Origin: Polynucleobacter sp. KF022
Lineage (GTDB): Bacteria > Pseudomonadota > Gammaproteobacteria > Burkholderiales > Burkholderiaceae
DNA length: 64,000 nucleotides
NCBI RefSeq assembly: GCF_027924105.1
Contig: NZ_AP026972.1
Coordinates: 496,001 to 560,000 of the forward strand
Direction: 5' to 3'
This document shows, one piece after another, positions 52,919 through 62,573 of this stretch. A program made the translations under genes and the position numbers. Position 1 is the first letter of the stretch; each line of letters opens with the position of its first letter. The notes beneath the pieces were generated by a model. The model did no database searches. It saw nothing but the letters and a program-made list of their open reading frames with translations, and had not been told where the DNA came from.

Positions 52919-55512
52919 GCCCCTAGAGCCTCTAGCAACTCTGTCTCAAGCTGAATCTGTAACTTGGGATTCTTACCCAAGTTAGCAGCATCAAGAAGCA
53001 AAACGTCTTCCACTCGCTCGCCAAGAGTATTAATGCGTGCTGTGTGGATTGATACCTGATGCTTCGCTAATACTCGAGATATGGTGTAGAGCAAACCAGT
53101 ACGGTCGCTTGCTGACAGTGCGAGTGTGTAATATCTGCCTCGCTCATCTGGAACCATATGCACGCGGGGCTGTATTGGGAAGGTGCGTGACTGTCTTGAT
53201 AGACGACCCATACTTGGGGTTGGTAATGGCTCGCTATTGGTAAGTGCAGCAGTAAGTTCAAACTCTACTAGCTGAATAATGTCGCGATAACTACCGCCTT
53301 CATCTACTAAGTTACTACCGGAGATTTGGAAGCTATCCAAGGCGTAGCCATGACGCGTCGTATGAATACGTGCATCCCATATGGAGAAGCCGTGCCTCTC
53401 AAAATAGGCGCAGATTCTGGCAAATAGATCTTCTTGGTCTTTTACGTAGACAGCTACTTGCAGGCCTTCGCCTATTGGAGACAGTCTGGCTCTGACAATT
53501 GGCTGCTCACTATTAACTTTATTAAATAGGTGGCGTGTAAGCCAGGCAATGTCGGAAGAGTCTTGCCTTAGGAAGAAGGCAACGTCCAATTGTTTCCATA
53601 GGTCTTCATAAGCATCATCGTTAATGCCATAGAGACGCAACTTTGCTTTCGATTCTTCTTGGTGCTGAGCCAATTCTGAGGAGGCATCCGGTTTAGCTCC
53701 ACCTAATACTCTTAGCGTTGCGCGATACAGGTCTTCAAGGAGTTTGCCTTTCCAGGCATTCCAGACTTTCGGGCTGGTGCCGCGGACATCGGCGACCGTC
53801 AGTAGATAAAGTGCGGTTAGGTGACGCTCATCCCCCATCTTCTTGGCAAAGGCTTTGACTACATCAGGATCCGTAATATCTTGCTTTTGTGCAACTTGAC
53901 TCATGTAGAGATGCTCTGCCACCAACCAAACTAAAAGCTCAGTATCTTTCTTATCTAAGCCATGTTCTTTGGCAAACTTGCGTGTATCTGCTTTTCCTAG
54001 TTGCGAATGATCGCCCCCACGCCCCTTGGCAATATCATGGAAGAGGGCTGCAATGACGAGCAACCAGGGTTTCTCAAAGTGAGCAATGAGACTGCTGCAG
54101 AAAGGGAACTCATGGGTGTGTTCAACCACCATGAAGCGGCGCACATTGCGAAGCACCATTAGGATGTGTTGATCGACTGTGTATATATGGAACAGGTCAT
54201 GCTGCATCTGCCCAACAATCTTTCTGAAGGCTGGAAGGTAGCGTCCCAGTACGCTGCTGCGATTCATCAGGTGAAAAGCGCGGCTTACACCTTCAGGTTG
54301 CTTCAAGATCTCCATAAAAAGCGCGCGATTAATTGGGTCTTTGCGCCATTTGCTATCCATCTTAGTTCTGGCGTTGTAGAGGGCCCTGAAGATGGTTGCC
54401 GATAAGCTCTTTACATTAGATGTTTGGGCAAATACCAAGAATGTTCTCAGAATTTGCTCTGGATGTTTTTGAAAGAGCTGCGGGTCGGTAATATCCAATA
54501 CCCCTTGACGCTCAATAAAGTATTCATTACCTTCGCCTGGAATGGGATGAGTGGTTTTAGATTCTTGTGGGAAGAGTATGGCCTCAATGTTCTGCAATAG
54601 AACATCGTTCAATTGGGTTGCTGCTTTAGCTGCCCAATAGTAGCGGCGCATGATGGCTTCACTAGCAACCCTTGAGGATTCTTCTTTGATGCCCATAGAC
54701 GCTGCTAAGGGCGCCTGTAAATCAAAAGCCAGAACATCTTGCCTACGTTTTGCTAGGAGGTGGAGGTTGGCGCGTAAGGTTTCTAAAAATCGTTGATTGC
54801 GGTTGAGTTCAGTGAGTTCGCGTTGTGTCACTAACCCAGCCTCGTGGAGGTCCTTAAAGGTATTACCCAATAGCGCGGCTTTACTTACCCAGGAGATCAC
54901 TTGTAAATCACGCAAGCCGCCGGGACTCTCTTTGCAATTTGGCTCTAGAGAGTAAGGGGTGTTCTGATATTTGTAGTGACGCTGAATTTGTTCTGCTTGC
55001 TTGGCTTGGAAAAATGCCTTGGGATCCATGGCCGCTTCAAATGCTTTAGCAAAGTCTTTGAATAAAGACTTATTACCGCAAAGAAAGCGTGCCTCCAGAA
55101 GGGAGGTACGCACAGTAACATCTTGTTCGGATTCAGAAATACATTCCGCAACATTTCGTACTGAGGAGCCTATTTCCAAACCCATATCCCAGCAACTGGC
55201 AATAAATTGCTCAACTTGCTTTGATAAAGCGAGGGCTTGTTTTTCTTCTGCCGGCAGCAGAATAAGAATATCAATATCGGAGTGGGGGAATAAAGAATTT
55301 CTCCCGTAACCTCCAACGGCAATTAGGGCGGCTTCATTTTTTAAGCCGCTATTACTCCAGAGATGGGCGAGTATTTGATCGCTCATCTTGGTAAGTTGTT
55401 TGGTTAATTTACCTACTGCTTGTGTTTTTCTAAACTCGTCGTAAGCAACTTCGCGAGCGGCGCGCAGGCTAGCTGCATCAGTGATATTGCTGGCTGCCTG
55501 GAGCTTACTCAT
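52915..55512 (-). CDS. glnD: Bifunctional uridylyltransferase/uridylyl-removing enzyme GlnD
   Basis: The 865-residue sensor uridylylates PII proteins under nitrogen limitation and removes UMP when glutamine is high. Domain order: nucleotidyltransferase with GGYGRNSLFPHSDIDILIL (about residues 67-85), the central HD hydrolase domain with ALFHDIAKGRGGDHSQLG (about 489-506), and two C-terminal ACT domains (starting near VAVYVKDQEDLFARICAYF and LALSASDRTGLLYTISRVL) that bind glutamine. Length is normal. It lies 4 bp downstream of map. Confidence 0.96.
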   Translation of the reverse strand: MSKLQAASNITDAASLRAAREVAYDEFRKTQAVGKLTKQLTKMSDQILAHLWSNSGLKNEAALIAVGGYGRNSLFPHSDIDILILLPAEEKQALALSKQVEQFIASCWDMGLEIGSSVRNVAECISESEQDVTVRTSLLEARFLCGNKSLFKDFAKAFEAAMDPKAFFQAKQAEQIQRHYKYQNTPYSLEPNCKESPGGLRDLQVISWVSKAALLGNTFKDLHEAGLVTQRELTELNRNQRFLETLRANLHLLAKRRQDVLAFDLQAPLAASMGIKEESSRVASEAIMRRYYWAAKAATQLNDVLLQNIEAILFPQESKTTHPIPGEGNEYFIERQGVLDITDPQLFQKHPEQILRTFLVFAQTSNVKSLSATIFRALYNARTKMDSKWRKDPINRALFMEILKQPEGVSRAFHLMNRSSVLGRYLPAFRKIVGQMQHDLFHIYTVDQHILMVLRNVRRFMVVEHTHEFPFCSSLIAHFEKPWLLVIAALFHDIAKGRGGDHSQLGKADTRKFAKEHGLDKKDTELLVWLVAEHLYMSQVAQKQDITDPDVVKAFAKKMGDERHLTALYLLTVADVRGTSPKVWNAWKGKLLEDLYRATLRVLGGAKPDASSELAQHQEESKAKLRLYGINDDAYEDLWKQLDVAFFLRQDSSDIAWLTRHLFNKVNSEQPIVRARLSPIGEGLQVAVYVKDQEDLFARICAYFERHGFSIWDARIHTTRHGYALDSFQISGSNLVDEGGSYRDIIQLVEFELTAALTNSEPLPTPSMGRLSRQSRTFPIQPRVHMVPDERGRYYTLALSASDRTGLLYTISRVLAKHQVSIHTARINTLGERVEDVLLLDAANLGKNPKLQIQLETELLEALGA

Positions 55513-55516
55513 GAAT

Positions 55517-56353
55517 TTATGCGCCTGCTAGAGCAGGTCTAAAAGACAAGCCTTTAACGCAATCAGGTGGTGGGTTGCTACCTTCCGACCATGTCAATAC
55601 TTCAACCCCAGTCTGAGTTACCAGCAAGGTATGCTCCCATTGCGCTGACAGGCTGCGATCTTTTGTTTTGACAGTCCACTGGTCAGGCATAGTGCGAATA
55701 TCTCTTTTGCCAGCATTAATCATCGGCTCAATTGTGAAAGTCATGCCAGCCTCTAACTTTTCACCAGTGCCAGGTTTGCCGTAGTGAAGAATTTGTGGGT
55801 CTTGATGAAATACCTTGCCAATACCGTGGCCGCAGTATTCACGAACGACTGAGTAGCCAGCTTTCTCGGCATGCGTCTGAATCACGTGACCAATGTCACC
55901 TAGTGATGCACCTGGTTTAACTTGAGCAATACCAAGCCACATGCATTCAAAAGTAATTTGTGTGAGACGCTTTGCCATGACAGAAACTTCACCCACCATG
56001 AACATCCGGCTGGTATCGCCGTAATAACCATCAGGGGTAATAACGGTGATATCTAGATTTACTACGTCACCAGCCTTCAAAACTTTATCGCCAGGAATGC
56101 CATGGCAGATCACATCATTTACAGACGTACAAATTGAAGCTGGAAAAGGAGGATAGCCGGGTGGTTGATAGTTCAGCGGGGCGGGAATGGTCTTTTGGAC
56201 GTCGCGCATGTAATCGTGGCAAATACGATCCAGCTCTCCAGTGGTCACCCCAGCCTTGACGTGAGGGGCCACATGATCGAGAACTTCGCTGGCTAAGCGG
56301 CCAGCTTCGCGCATCCCTTGGATGTCCTTTTCTGCGGTAAATACACTATTCAT
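55517..56353 (-). CDS. map: Methionine aminopeptidase, type I
   Basis: The 278-residue metalloenzyme removes the initiator methionine. The metal ligands are in NLDITVITPDGYYGDTSRMF (two Asp), HGIGKVFHQDPQI (His), FTIEPMIN (Glu) and WEHTLLVT (Glu). VCHGIPGDKVL, the substrate His region, is also present. It is divergent from rpsB, as is usual in proteobacteria, and reads into glnD. Confidence 0.95.
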   Translation of the reverse strand: MNSVFTAEKDIQGMREAGRLASEVLDHVAPHVKAGVTTGELDRICHDYMRDVQKTIPAPLNYQPPGYPPFPASICTSVNDVICHGIPGDKVLKAGDVVNLDITVITPDGYYGDTSRMFMVGEVSVMAKRLTQITFECMWLGIAQVKPGASLGDIGHVIQTHAEKAGYSVVREYCGHGIGKVFHQDPQILHYGKPGTGEKLEAGMTFTIEPMINAGKRDIRTMPDQWTVKTKDRSLSAQWEHTLLVTQTGVEVLTWSEGSNPPPDCVKGLSFRPALAGA

Positions 56354-56507
56354 GCCTTGATTATCAACGACTTGGAGGGTTTTGGTTTGCTCAAATTGCC
56401 TAATTTTTAGGCAAATATCCCATTTTTAGGGGATCTGGAGGCTATTTTGAGGGCAAGCCTCATATTCTGCCTGGGGGTAAAGGTAGCTAGAGCATTGATA
56501 TTTAAGC

Positions 56508-56513
56508 TATAAT
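56508..56513 (+). promoter_or_regulatory. Candidate -10 box of the rpsB-tsf promoter
   Basis: TATAAT at 56508-56513 stands 108 bp before the rpsB start in the 268-bp map/rpsB gap. The -35 at the expected distance (about 56485-56490) is weak, so the call rests on the perfect -10. Confidence 0.55.
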
Positions 56514-56547
56514 TTCGTTCTCGGGTCTATTTTGGACTTGAAATCGC

Positions 56548-56595
56548 GAGTTGAGCCTTCCAGGGTGGCGCTTTTTAGCGCAGCTAGGACTCAAC
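56548..56595 (+). promoter_or_regulatory. Structured leader of rpsB, possible S2 autoregulation site
   Basis: The leader pairs GTTGAG (56550-56555) with CTCAAC (56590-56595), enclosing an inner GCGC-TTTTTA-GCGC hairpin (56568-56581). It lies between the promoter candidate and the rpsB ribosome site (TAGGAGAAG). Long-range pairing upstream of rpsB recalls ribosomal-protein S2 leaders; binding is not shown. Confidence 0.5.
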
Positions 56596-56621
56596 TTTAG
56601 AACCAACCCTTAGGAGAAGTT

Positions 56622-57371
56622 ATGTCAGTAACTATGCGTCAAATGCTGGAAGCCGGTTGCCATTTTGGTCACCAAACTCGCTTCTGGTCCCCAAAGATGG
56701 CCCCATTTATTTTCGGTCATCGCAACAAAATCCACATCATCAACTTGGAAAAAACATTGCCAATGTTTCAGGACGCCCTGAAATTTGCAAAACAAGTTGC
56801 TGCTAACCGTGGCACGATTTTATTTGTTGGTACTAAGCGTCAATCACGCGAGATCATTGCTGAAGAAGCTGCTCGTGCTGGTATGCCTTACATCGACAGC
56901 CGTTGGTTGGGCGGTACGCTCACTAACTTCAAAACTGTTAAAGGTTCCCTCAAGCGTTTGAAAGACATGGAAGTTGCTAAAGAAGCTGGCGACTGGGAAA
57001 AGCTTTCTAAGAAAGAAGCTTTGACTAACGACCGTGATCTCGACAAATTGCAAAAAGCTCTTGGCGGTATCAAAGATTTGAACGGCGTTCCTGATGCGAT
57101 TTTCGTTGTGGACGTTGGCTATCACAAGATTGCTATTACCGAAGCTAACAAGCTTGGTATTCCAGTAATCGCTGTTGTGGATACCAACCACTCACCAGAA
57201 GGTGTTGATTACATCATCCCTGGTAACGATGACTCAAGCAAAGCAGTAACCCTCTATGCACGCGGCATTGCTGACGCAATCCTCGAAGGTAAAGCTAACT
57301 CTGTTCAAGAAATCTTGACAGCAGTTAAAGAAGGTGAAGAAGAGTTTGTTGAAGAAGGGAATGCTGAATAA
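56622..57371 (+). CDS. rpsB: Small ribosomal subunit protein uS2
   Basis: The 249-residue protein opens MSVTMRQMLEAGCHFGHQTRFWSPKM, the S2 signature, and includes FVGTKRQSREIIAEEAARAGMPYIDSRWLGGTLTNF (about residues 68-103) and the PVIAVVDTNHSPEGVDYIIPGNDD segment. Ribosome site TTAGGAGAAG is strong. Codon use is highly biased, as expected of a highly expressed gene. Its stop overlaps the tsf start by one base (TAATG). Confidence 0.97.
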   Translation: MSVTMRQMLEAGCHFGHQTRFWSPKMAPFIFGHRNKIHIINLEKTLPMFQDALKFAKQVAANRGTILFVGTKRQSREIIAEEAARAGMPYIDSRWLGGTLTNFKTVKGSLKRLKDMEVAKEAGDWEKLSKKEALTNDRDLDKLQKALGGIKDLNGVPDAIFVVDVGYHKIAITEANKLGIPVIAVVDTNHSPEGVDYIIPGNDDSSKAVTLYARGIADAILEGKANSVQEILTAVKEGEEEFVEEGNAE

Positions 57372-58255
57372 TGGCCGCTATTACCGCTGCGATGGTTGGC
57401 GAATTACGCGCCAAAACTGATGCTCCGATGATGGAGTGCAAAAAAGCTTTGACTGAGGCTGATGGTGATATGGCTCGTGCAGAAGAAATTCTGCGTGTAA
57501 AGCTTGGTAGCAAAGCTGGCAAAGCAGCTTCTCGCGTAACTGCCGAAGGTATCGTTGCTGCTTCTATCAATGGCACTACTGGTGCATTGTTAGAAGTGAA
57601 CTGCGAAACAGATTTCGTTTCTAAGAACGATGACTTCTTGGCATTCACAGATGCGTGCGTGAAGTTGGTTGCTGAAAAGAACCCAGCTGACGTTGCTGCT
57701 TTGTTGGCATTGCCAATGAATGGTCAAACTGTTGATGAAGTTCGTAGCGCATTGATCGGTAAGATCGGCGAGAACATCATGCCACGTCGCTTCAAGCGTT
57801 TTGCTGGTAGCAACAAGTTGGTTTCTTATCTCCACGGTACACGAATTGGTGTAGTGGTTGAGTTCGAAGGTGATGACACTGCTGCTAAAGACGTTGCGAT
57901 GCATATTGCTGCAATGAAACCAGTAGCTTTGTCTATGGCTGACGTTCCAGCCGAAGCAATTGCTGTTGAGCGTAGCGTTGCTGTTCAAAAAGCTGCTGAA
58001 TCTGGCAAACCACCAGAAATTGTTGAAAAGATGGTTGAAGGTTCTATTCAGAAGTACCTCAAAGAGGTTTCTTTGTTGAACCAGACTTTCGTTAAAAACG
58101 ACAAGCAAACTGTTGAGCAAATGCTCAAGGCTGCAAATACAACAATCAAGGGTTTCACCATGTTTGTTGTAGGCGAGGGCATTGAGAAGCGTCAAGACGA
58201 CTTTGCAGCTGAAGTTGCTGCACAGGTAGCTGCCGCCTCTAAAGCAACTGCTTAA
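57371..58255 (+). CDS. tsf: Translation elongation factor Ts
   Basis: The 294-residue factor recycles EF-Tu-GDP. It has the N-terminal UBA-like ITAAMVGELRAKTDAPMMECKKALTEADGDMARAEEIL (about residues 3-40), the core with VNCETDFVSKNDDF (about 76-89), and a C-terminal module ending EVAAQVAAASKATA. Length is typical. A strong terminator follows. Confidence 0.97.
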   Translation: MAAITAAMVGELRAKTDAPMMECKKALTEADGDMARAEEILRVKLGSKAGKAASRVTAEGIVAASINGTTGALLEVNCETDFVSKNDDFLAFTDACVKLVAEKNPADVAALLALPMNGQTVDEVRSALIGKIGENIMPRRFKRFAGSNKLVSYLHGTRIGVVVEFEGDDTAAKDVAMHIAAMKPVALSMADVPAEAIAVERSVAVQKAAESGKPPEIVEKMVEGSIQKYLKEVSLLNQTFVKNDKQTVEQMLKAANTTIKGFTMFVVGEGIEKRQDDFAAEVAAQVAAASKATA

Positions 58256-58300
58256 TTAGCTAGTTTGGGGCTTGCCCCAGCCAGTCGGCATTACCCAAAT

Positions 58301-58336
58301 GGGCACAGAAACCTTAGTTTCTGTGCCCTTTTCTTT
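58301..58336 (+). terminator. Terminator after rpsB-tsf
   Basis: GGGCACAGAAAC-CTTA-GTTTCTGTGCCC, then TTTTCTTT: a perfect 12-bp stem and a T-run. It separates rpsB-tsf from pyrH, which probably also has its own promoter between 58337 and 58441. Confidence 0.92.
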
Positions 58337-58441
58337 GGTCCCTCCCAAGCCCTTTATAATTTGGCTGAGATATTAAAAAGCGCTTAAAGATCAATAAGCT
58401 AAGTAAGTTAATTGCTTAGCAAATTACGGAAAATAAAAAAC

Positions 58442-59152
58442 ATGCCAGCCTACAAACGAGTCCTCCTAAAACTATCTGGTGAAGCCCTTATGGGTGACGA
58501 TGCTTTCGGCATCAATCCAGTCACCATTGATTCCATGGTCAAAGAAATCGCCGAGGTAGTAAATAGCGGGGTAGAGCTGGCGATTGTGATCGGTGGTGGA
58601 AATATTTTCCGTGGTGTTGCAGGCGGTGCTGCCGGCATGGATCGAGCCACTGCTGATTACATGGGTATGTTGGCGACCATGATGAATTCTTTAGCATTAC
58701 AAGATGCTCTGCGTCAAAAAGGTGTTGAGGCGCGCGTGCAATCTGCTCTGCGTATGGATCAAGTTGTTGAGCCTTATATTCGCCCACGCGCAATTCGCGC
58801 AATGGGTGAGGGTAAAGTCGTGATCTTTGCTGCTGGTACTGGCAATCCATTCTTTACTACCGACACAGCTGCTGCTCTGCGCGGTGCGGAGATGGGTGTT
58901 GAGGTGATGCTTAAGGCAACAAAGGTAGACGGTATCTACAGCGCAGATCCAGTGAAAGACCCAACCGCTACCTTATATAAAACCATTACGTTTGATGAAG
59001 CGTTAATCAAGAATCTACAAGTCATGGATGCAACTGCATTTGCGTTGTGCCGTGATCGCAAATTACCAATCAAAGTATTTTCAATTCTCAAGCCAGGCGC
59101 ATTAATGCGTGTAGTGCAGGGTGAACCTGAAGGTACTTTGGTGCACGTTTAA
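58442..59152 (+). CDS. pyrH: UMP kinase
   Basis: Start ATG 58442 gives MPAYKRVLLKLSGEALMGDD; a longer frame from 58412 has no family residues. The 236-residue hexameric kinase makes UDP from UMP. Family marks are VIGGGNIFRG, MATMMNSLALQDAL, FAAGTGNPFFTTDTAAALRGAE and the nucleotide-binding KATKVDGIYSADP. It heads pyrH-frr-uppS-cdsA-dxr-rseP-bamA. Confidence 0.96.
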   Translation: MPAYKRVLLKLSGEALMGDDAFGINPVTIDSMVKEIAEVVNSGVELAIVIGGGNIFRGVAGGAAGMDRATADYMGMLATMMNSLALQDALRQKGVEARVQSALRMDQVVEPYIRPRAIRAMGEGKVVIFAAGTGNPFFTTDTAAALRGAEMGVEVMLKATKVDGIYSADPVKDPTATLYKTITFDEALIKNLQVMDATAFALCRDRKLPIKVFSILKPGALMRVVQGEPEGTLVHV

Positions 59153-59163
59153 TAGGAGGCCTG

Positions 59164-59724
59164 ATGTCTGCAGCAGAAATTAAAACCAATACCAATCAAA
59201 AGATGGAAAAGTCTCTTGAGGCTTTGAAAACCAATTTAGCTAAGATTCGCTCTGGCCGTGCTAACCCAGGAATTCTGGAGCACATTCATGTGGATTACTA
59301 CGGTAACCCAACACCATTAAGTCAGGTTGCCAGCTTGGGCTTGGCTGATGCCCGTACTATCAATGTACAACCCTTTGAAAAAACAATGGTTGCTGCAATT
59401 GAAAAAGCAATTCGTGATTCTGATCTGGGCTTAAATCCAGCATCCCAGGGCACTGTGATTCGCGTACCAATGCCTGCTTTGACGGAAGAGCGTCGTCGTG
59501 AACTCACCAAGGTTGTGAAGAGCGAAGGCGAAGATACGAAGATTGCTGTGCGTAACTTACGTCGTGATGCCAATGAGCACCTCAAGCGCTTAACAAAAGA
59601 TAAAGAAATTTCTGAGGATGATGAGCGTCGTGCTACTGACGATATTCAAAAGATGACTGATAAAGCTGTGGTCGATATCGACAAGATCATCGCTGAAAAG
59701 GAAAAAGAGATCATGACGGTTTAA
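59164..59724 (+). CDS. frr: Ribosome recycling factor
   Basis: The 186-residue two-domain protein splits post-termination ribosomes together with EF-G. The family opening KMEKSLEALKTNLAKIRSGRANPGILEHIHVDYYG and the C-terminal coiled coil DEERATD.. through KIIAEKEKEIMTV are present. GGAGG lies 6 bp before ATG 59164. It follows pyrH by 11 bp. Confidence 0.96.
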   Translation: MSAAEIKTNTNQKMEKSLEALKTNLAKIRSGRANPGILEHIHVDYYGNPTPLSQVASLGLADARTINVQPFEKTMVAAIEKAIRDSDLGLNPASQGTVIRVPMPALTEERRRELTKVVKSEGEDTKIAVRNLRRDANEHLKRLTKDKEISEDDERRATDDIQKMTDKAVVDIDKIIAEKEKEIMTV

Positions 59725-59749
59725 GTGCCGGATTGAACCTTCGTTTCTA

Positions 59750-60523
59750 ATGACTCAACATTCCAGCTCAACCCTAGCCATTCCAGAGGTCAGTGCCGTA
59801 CCTCGCCATGTAGCAATCATCATGGATGGTAATGGGCGCTGGGCTAGTAAGCGCATGATGCCGCGTGTTGCAGGGCACTCAGAAGGCTTGGGTGCTGTTC
59901 GTAAAATTGTTCAAGAATGTCGCAAACTTGGCGTTGAGTATTTGACGGTCTTTGCATTTAGCTCTGAGAACTGGCGCCGCCCTCCTGAAGAAGTAGGCTT
60001 CTTAATGAAGCTGTTTTTGAAATCTTTGAAGGGCGAAGTATCTCGTCTTGCTGAAAATGATATTGCCTTGCGATTAATTGGCGACTTGAGTCGTTTTGAT
60101 TCCGCTATTCAAGAGATGGTTGAGTTTTCTGAGAAAAAGACTGCTGGCTGTAAAAGTCTCACGTTTACGATTGCTGCAAACTACGGCGGTCGCTGGGATA
60201 TTTTGCAGGCCATGCGTCAATGTATTGCGGCTAATCCCAATTTAAAACCAGAGCAGGTGACTGAAGAGTTGCTTCAACCACATCTCTCGATGGCTTATGC
60301 GCCGGAGCCAGATTTATTTATTCGCACTGGCGGCGAACAACGTGTCAGTAATTTCTTGTTGTGGCAACTAGCCTATACCGAGTTGTATTTCACGGATATC
60401 TTGTGGCCTGATTTTGATGAGAAAGAATTACATAAAGCGTTTGACTGGTTTAGTCAGCGCGAGCGCCGCTTTGGCCGCACAAGTGCTCAGCTTGCATCGC
60501 AAGCAATGAGCGATGCAGTTTGA
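59750..60523 (+). CDS. uppS: Undecaprenyl diphosphate synthase
   Basis: The 257-residue cis-prenyltransferase makes the C55 lipid carrier of peptidoglycan. The catalytic AIIMDGNGRWASKRMMPRVAGH (Asp in MDGNGRW, about residues 24-45), FAFSSENWRRP, and the terminal DLFIRTGGEQRVSNFLLWQLAYTELYF with DILWPDF are complete. Confidence 0.96.
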   Translation: MTQHSSSTLAIPEVSAVPRHVAIIMDGNGRWASKRMMPRVAGHSEGLGAVRKIVQECRKLGVEYLTVFAFSSENWRRPPEEVGFLMKLFLKSLKGEVSRLAENDIALRLIGDLSRFDSAIQEMVEFSEKKTAGCKSLTFTIAANYGGRWDILQAMRQCIAANPNLKPEQVTEELLQPHLSMAYAPEPDLFIRTGGEQRVSNFLLWQLAYTELYFTDILWPDFDEKELHKAFDWFSQRERRFGRTSAQLASQAMSDAV

Positions 60524-60549
60524 TGTAGTCCATTGCTAAGCTCATTCCC

Positions 60550-61377
60550 ATGCTAAAAACCAGAGTTATTACCGCCCTTATTCTGATGGCGGTACTGTTG
60601 CCAACTTTATTTTTACTTCCTCCAATTTATATTGGCGGCCTTTTCTTATTGGTTTTATTGGCTGCTGCTTGGGAGTGGAGTCGTTTGCTAGCCCCAGAGG
60701 CTAGTCGTTCTGCCTGGATATATGCCGTATTTTGCCTTGTCATTATTTTGTTTTTGCTGGGCATGCAAAACGCCTCCTGGCAGTTTGCTTTATTACTACT
60801 AGCAGTTCTATTCTGGTTCTTTGTTGCGCCATTTATGCTGGCCAAAGGCATGAATCTTTCTTTGCAAAAGCTGCGACCTTTTTATGTAGTGCTCGGTTTA
60901 ATTTTGTTACCAGCGACTTGGTTTGCATTGGTGTTCTTGCGCGAACTCGGCCTTGTATTTTTGTTAAGCATGATGGCTTTGGTGTGGGTTGCTGATATTG
61001 GTGCCTACTTTGTGGGTAAGGCTTTTGGTAAGCGCAGGCTTGCTGTGCAAATTAGTCCAGGTAAGTCTGTTGAAGGTGCTATTGGCGGTTTATTACTTTG
61101 CTATGTTTACGCGTTTGCATGTGTGTATTTCTTTTCCTTTGAGTCTACTCTGTTTGGTGCATGGGCAATTCGCTTTGGTTGGATACCCATGTTCTTGATG
61201 GTGACGGTGTTAACAGCCTTTAGTATTTTTGGCGACCTATTTGAGTCTCAACTTAAGCGTTTAGCTGGAGTAAAAGATTCCAGTCACTTGTTGCCAGGGC
61301 ATGGCGGTGTATTAGATCGAGTAGATGCGTTGATTCCAACTATGCCAATTGCTGCACTTTTAGCAGGATTTGTTTGA
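60550..61377 (+). CDS. cdsA: Phosphatidate cytidylyltransferase
   Basis: The 275-residue inner-membrane enzyme makes CDP-diacylglycerol. It has about eight transmembrane helices and the C-terminal family signature GDLFESQLKRLAGVKDSSHLLPGHGGVLDRVDALIPT (about residues 226-262). The stop overlaps the dxr start (TGATG). Confidence 0.95.
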   Translation: MLKTRVITALILMAVLLPTLFLLPPIYIGGLFLLVLLAAAWEWSRLLAPEASRSAWIYAVFCLVIILFLLGMQNASWQFALLLLAVLFWFFVAPFMLAKGMNLSLQKLRPFYVVLGLILLPATWFALVFLRELGLVFLLSMMALVWVADIGAYFVGKAFGKRRLAVQISPGKSVEGAIGGLLLCYVYAFACVYFFSFESTLFGAWAIRFGWIPMFLMVTVLTAFSIFGDLFESQLKRLAGVKDSSHLLPGHGGVLDRVDALIPTMPIAALLAGFV

Positions 61378-62573
61378 TGTCGATCAAGCACGTTGCGATT
61401 CTAGGCTCAACTGGATCTATCGGTGTTAATACGCTAGATGTGATTCGCGCGCATCCAGATCGCTTCAAAGTGACTGCACTTACCGCCGCCAAGCAGGTCG
61501 ATTTGCTAGCGCAACAGTGCTCTGAATTTAAGCCCGCTATTGCTGTTGTGGCTGATGCTGATGGTGCGGCACGCTTAAGCAAGCTTCTACTTGAGAAAAA
61601 TATTCACACTCAAGTTTTGTATGGACCACAAGCTTTAGTGAATGCTGTTACTGATTCCAATTGCGATACTGTCATGGCTGCAATTGTGGGCGCTGCTGGC
61701 TTGGTTCCTGCATTGGCTGCAGCAAAAGCGGGAAAGAGAGTGCTACTCGCAAATAAAGAAGCCTTGGTAATGTCTGGCGATTTATTTATGCAGGCAATGA
61801 AGGAGGGCGGTGGTGAGCTTCTGCCGATTGATAGCGAGCACAATGCCATCTTTCAATGCTTACCTGAGCAATTTTCTAAAGAACCAAATCCACGTCACGG
61901 GGTTGAAGAGCTTTGGTTAACCGCCTCTGGAGGACCATTTAGAAATACACCTCTTGAGCAGCTGGCAAACATCACCCCTGAACAAGCTTGTGCCCACCCT
62001 AACTGGGTAATGGGTAGAAAAATTTCTGTTGATTCTGCAACGATGATGAATAAAGGTCTCGAAGTTATTGAGGCATTTTGGCTATTTGGTTTGCCTTTGG
62101 AGCAAATCAAGGTATTGATTCATCCGCAAAGTGTTGTGCATTCGATGGTTCGTTATCGTGATGGCTCCGTGTTGGCGCAATTAGGTCAACCAGATATGCG
62201 CACCCCTATTGCCTATGGATTGGCGTGGCCAGAGCGGATTGATGCAGGCGTGGCACCACTGAGTTTGACGCAGTTGTCAGCCCTAAATTTTGCCGAACCA
62301 GATTTGAAGCGCTTCCCCTGTCTCTCACTGGCATTTGCTGCTGCCAAAGTGGGTGGCACAGGACCGGCGGTACTCAATGCTGCAAATGAAATTGCAGTGG
62401 CAGCTTTCTTGGATGAGGGCTTGCCGTATTTGCAGATCCCGGTTGTAGTGGAGGAAGTATTAAGCGCTATTCCGACAGTGAATGCCGATTCTCTTGAGTT
62501 AATCTTGGGTGCTGATGCGAGTGCGCGTCAAGCGGCGCAAGCGGTAGTGAAGAACATTCTTTGTAAGCAATGA
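61377..62573 (+). CDS. dxr: 1-deoxy-D-xylulose-5-phosphate reductoisomerase
   Basis: The second enzyme of the MEP isoprenoid pathway, 398 residues. NADPH site VAILGSTGSIGVNTLDVI (about residues 6-23), ANKEALVMSGDL, PIDSEHNAIFQCLP and the metal-binding SGGPFRNTP to NWVMGRKISVDSATMMNKGLEVIEA stretch are present. Start ATG 61377 overlaps the cdsA stop; an alternative TTG is just upstream. It ends overlapping rseP by 4 bp. Confidence 0.96.
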   Translation: MSIKHVAILGSTGSIGVNTLDVIRAHPDRFKVTALTAAKQVDLLAQQCSEFKPAIAVVADADGAARLSKLLLEKNIHTQVLYGPQALVNAVTDSNCDTVMAAIVGAAGLVPALAAAKAGKRVLLANKEALVMSGDLFMQAMKEGGGELLPIDSEHNAIFQCLPEQFSKEPNPRHGVEELWLTASGGPFRNTPLEQLANITPEQACAHPNWVMGRKISVDSATMMNKGLEVIEAFWLFGLPLEQIKVLIHPQSVVHSMVRYRDGSVLAQLGQPDMRTPIAYGLAWPERIDAGVAPLSLTQLSALNFAEPDLKRFPCLSLAFAAAKVGGTGPAVLNAANEIAVAAFLDEGLPYLQIPVVVEEVLSAIPTVNADSLELILGADASARQAAQAVVKNILCKQ

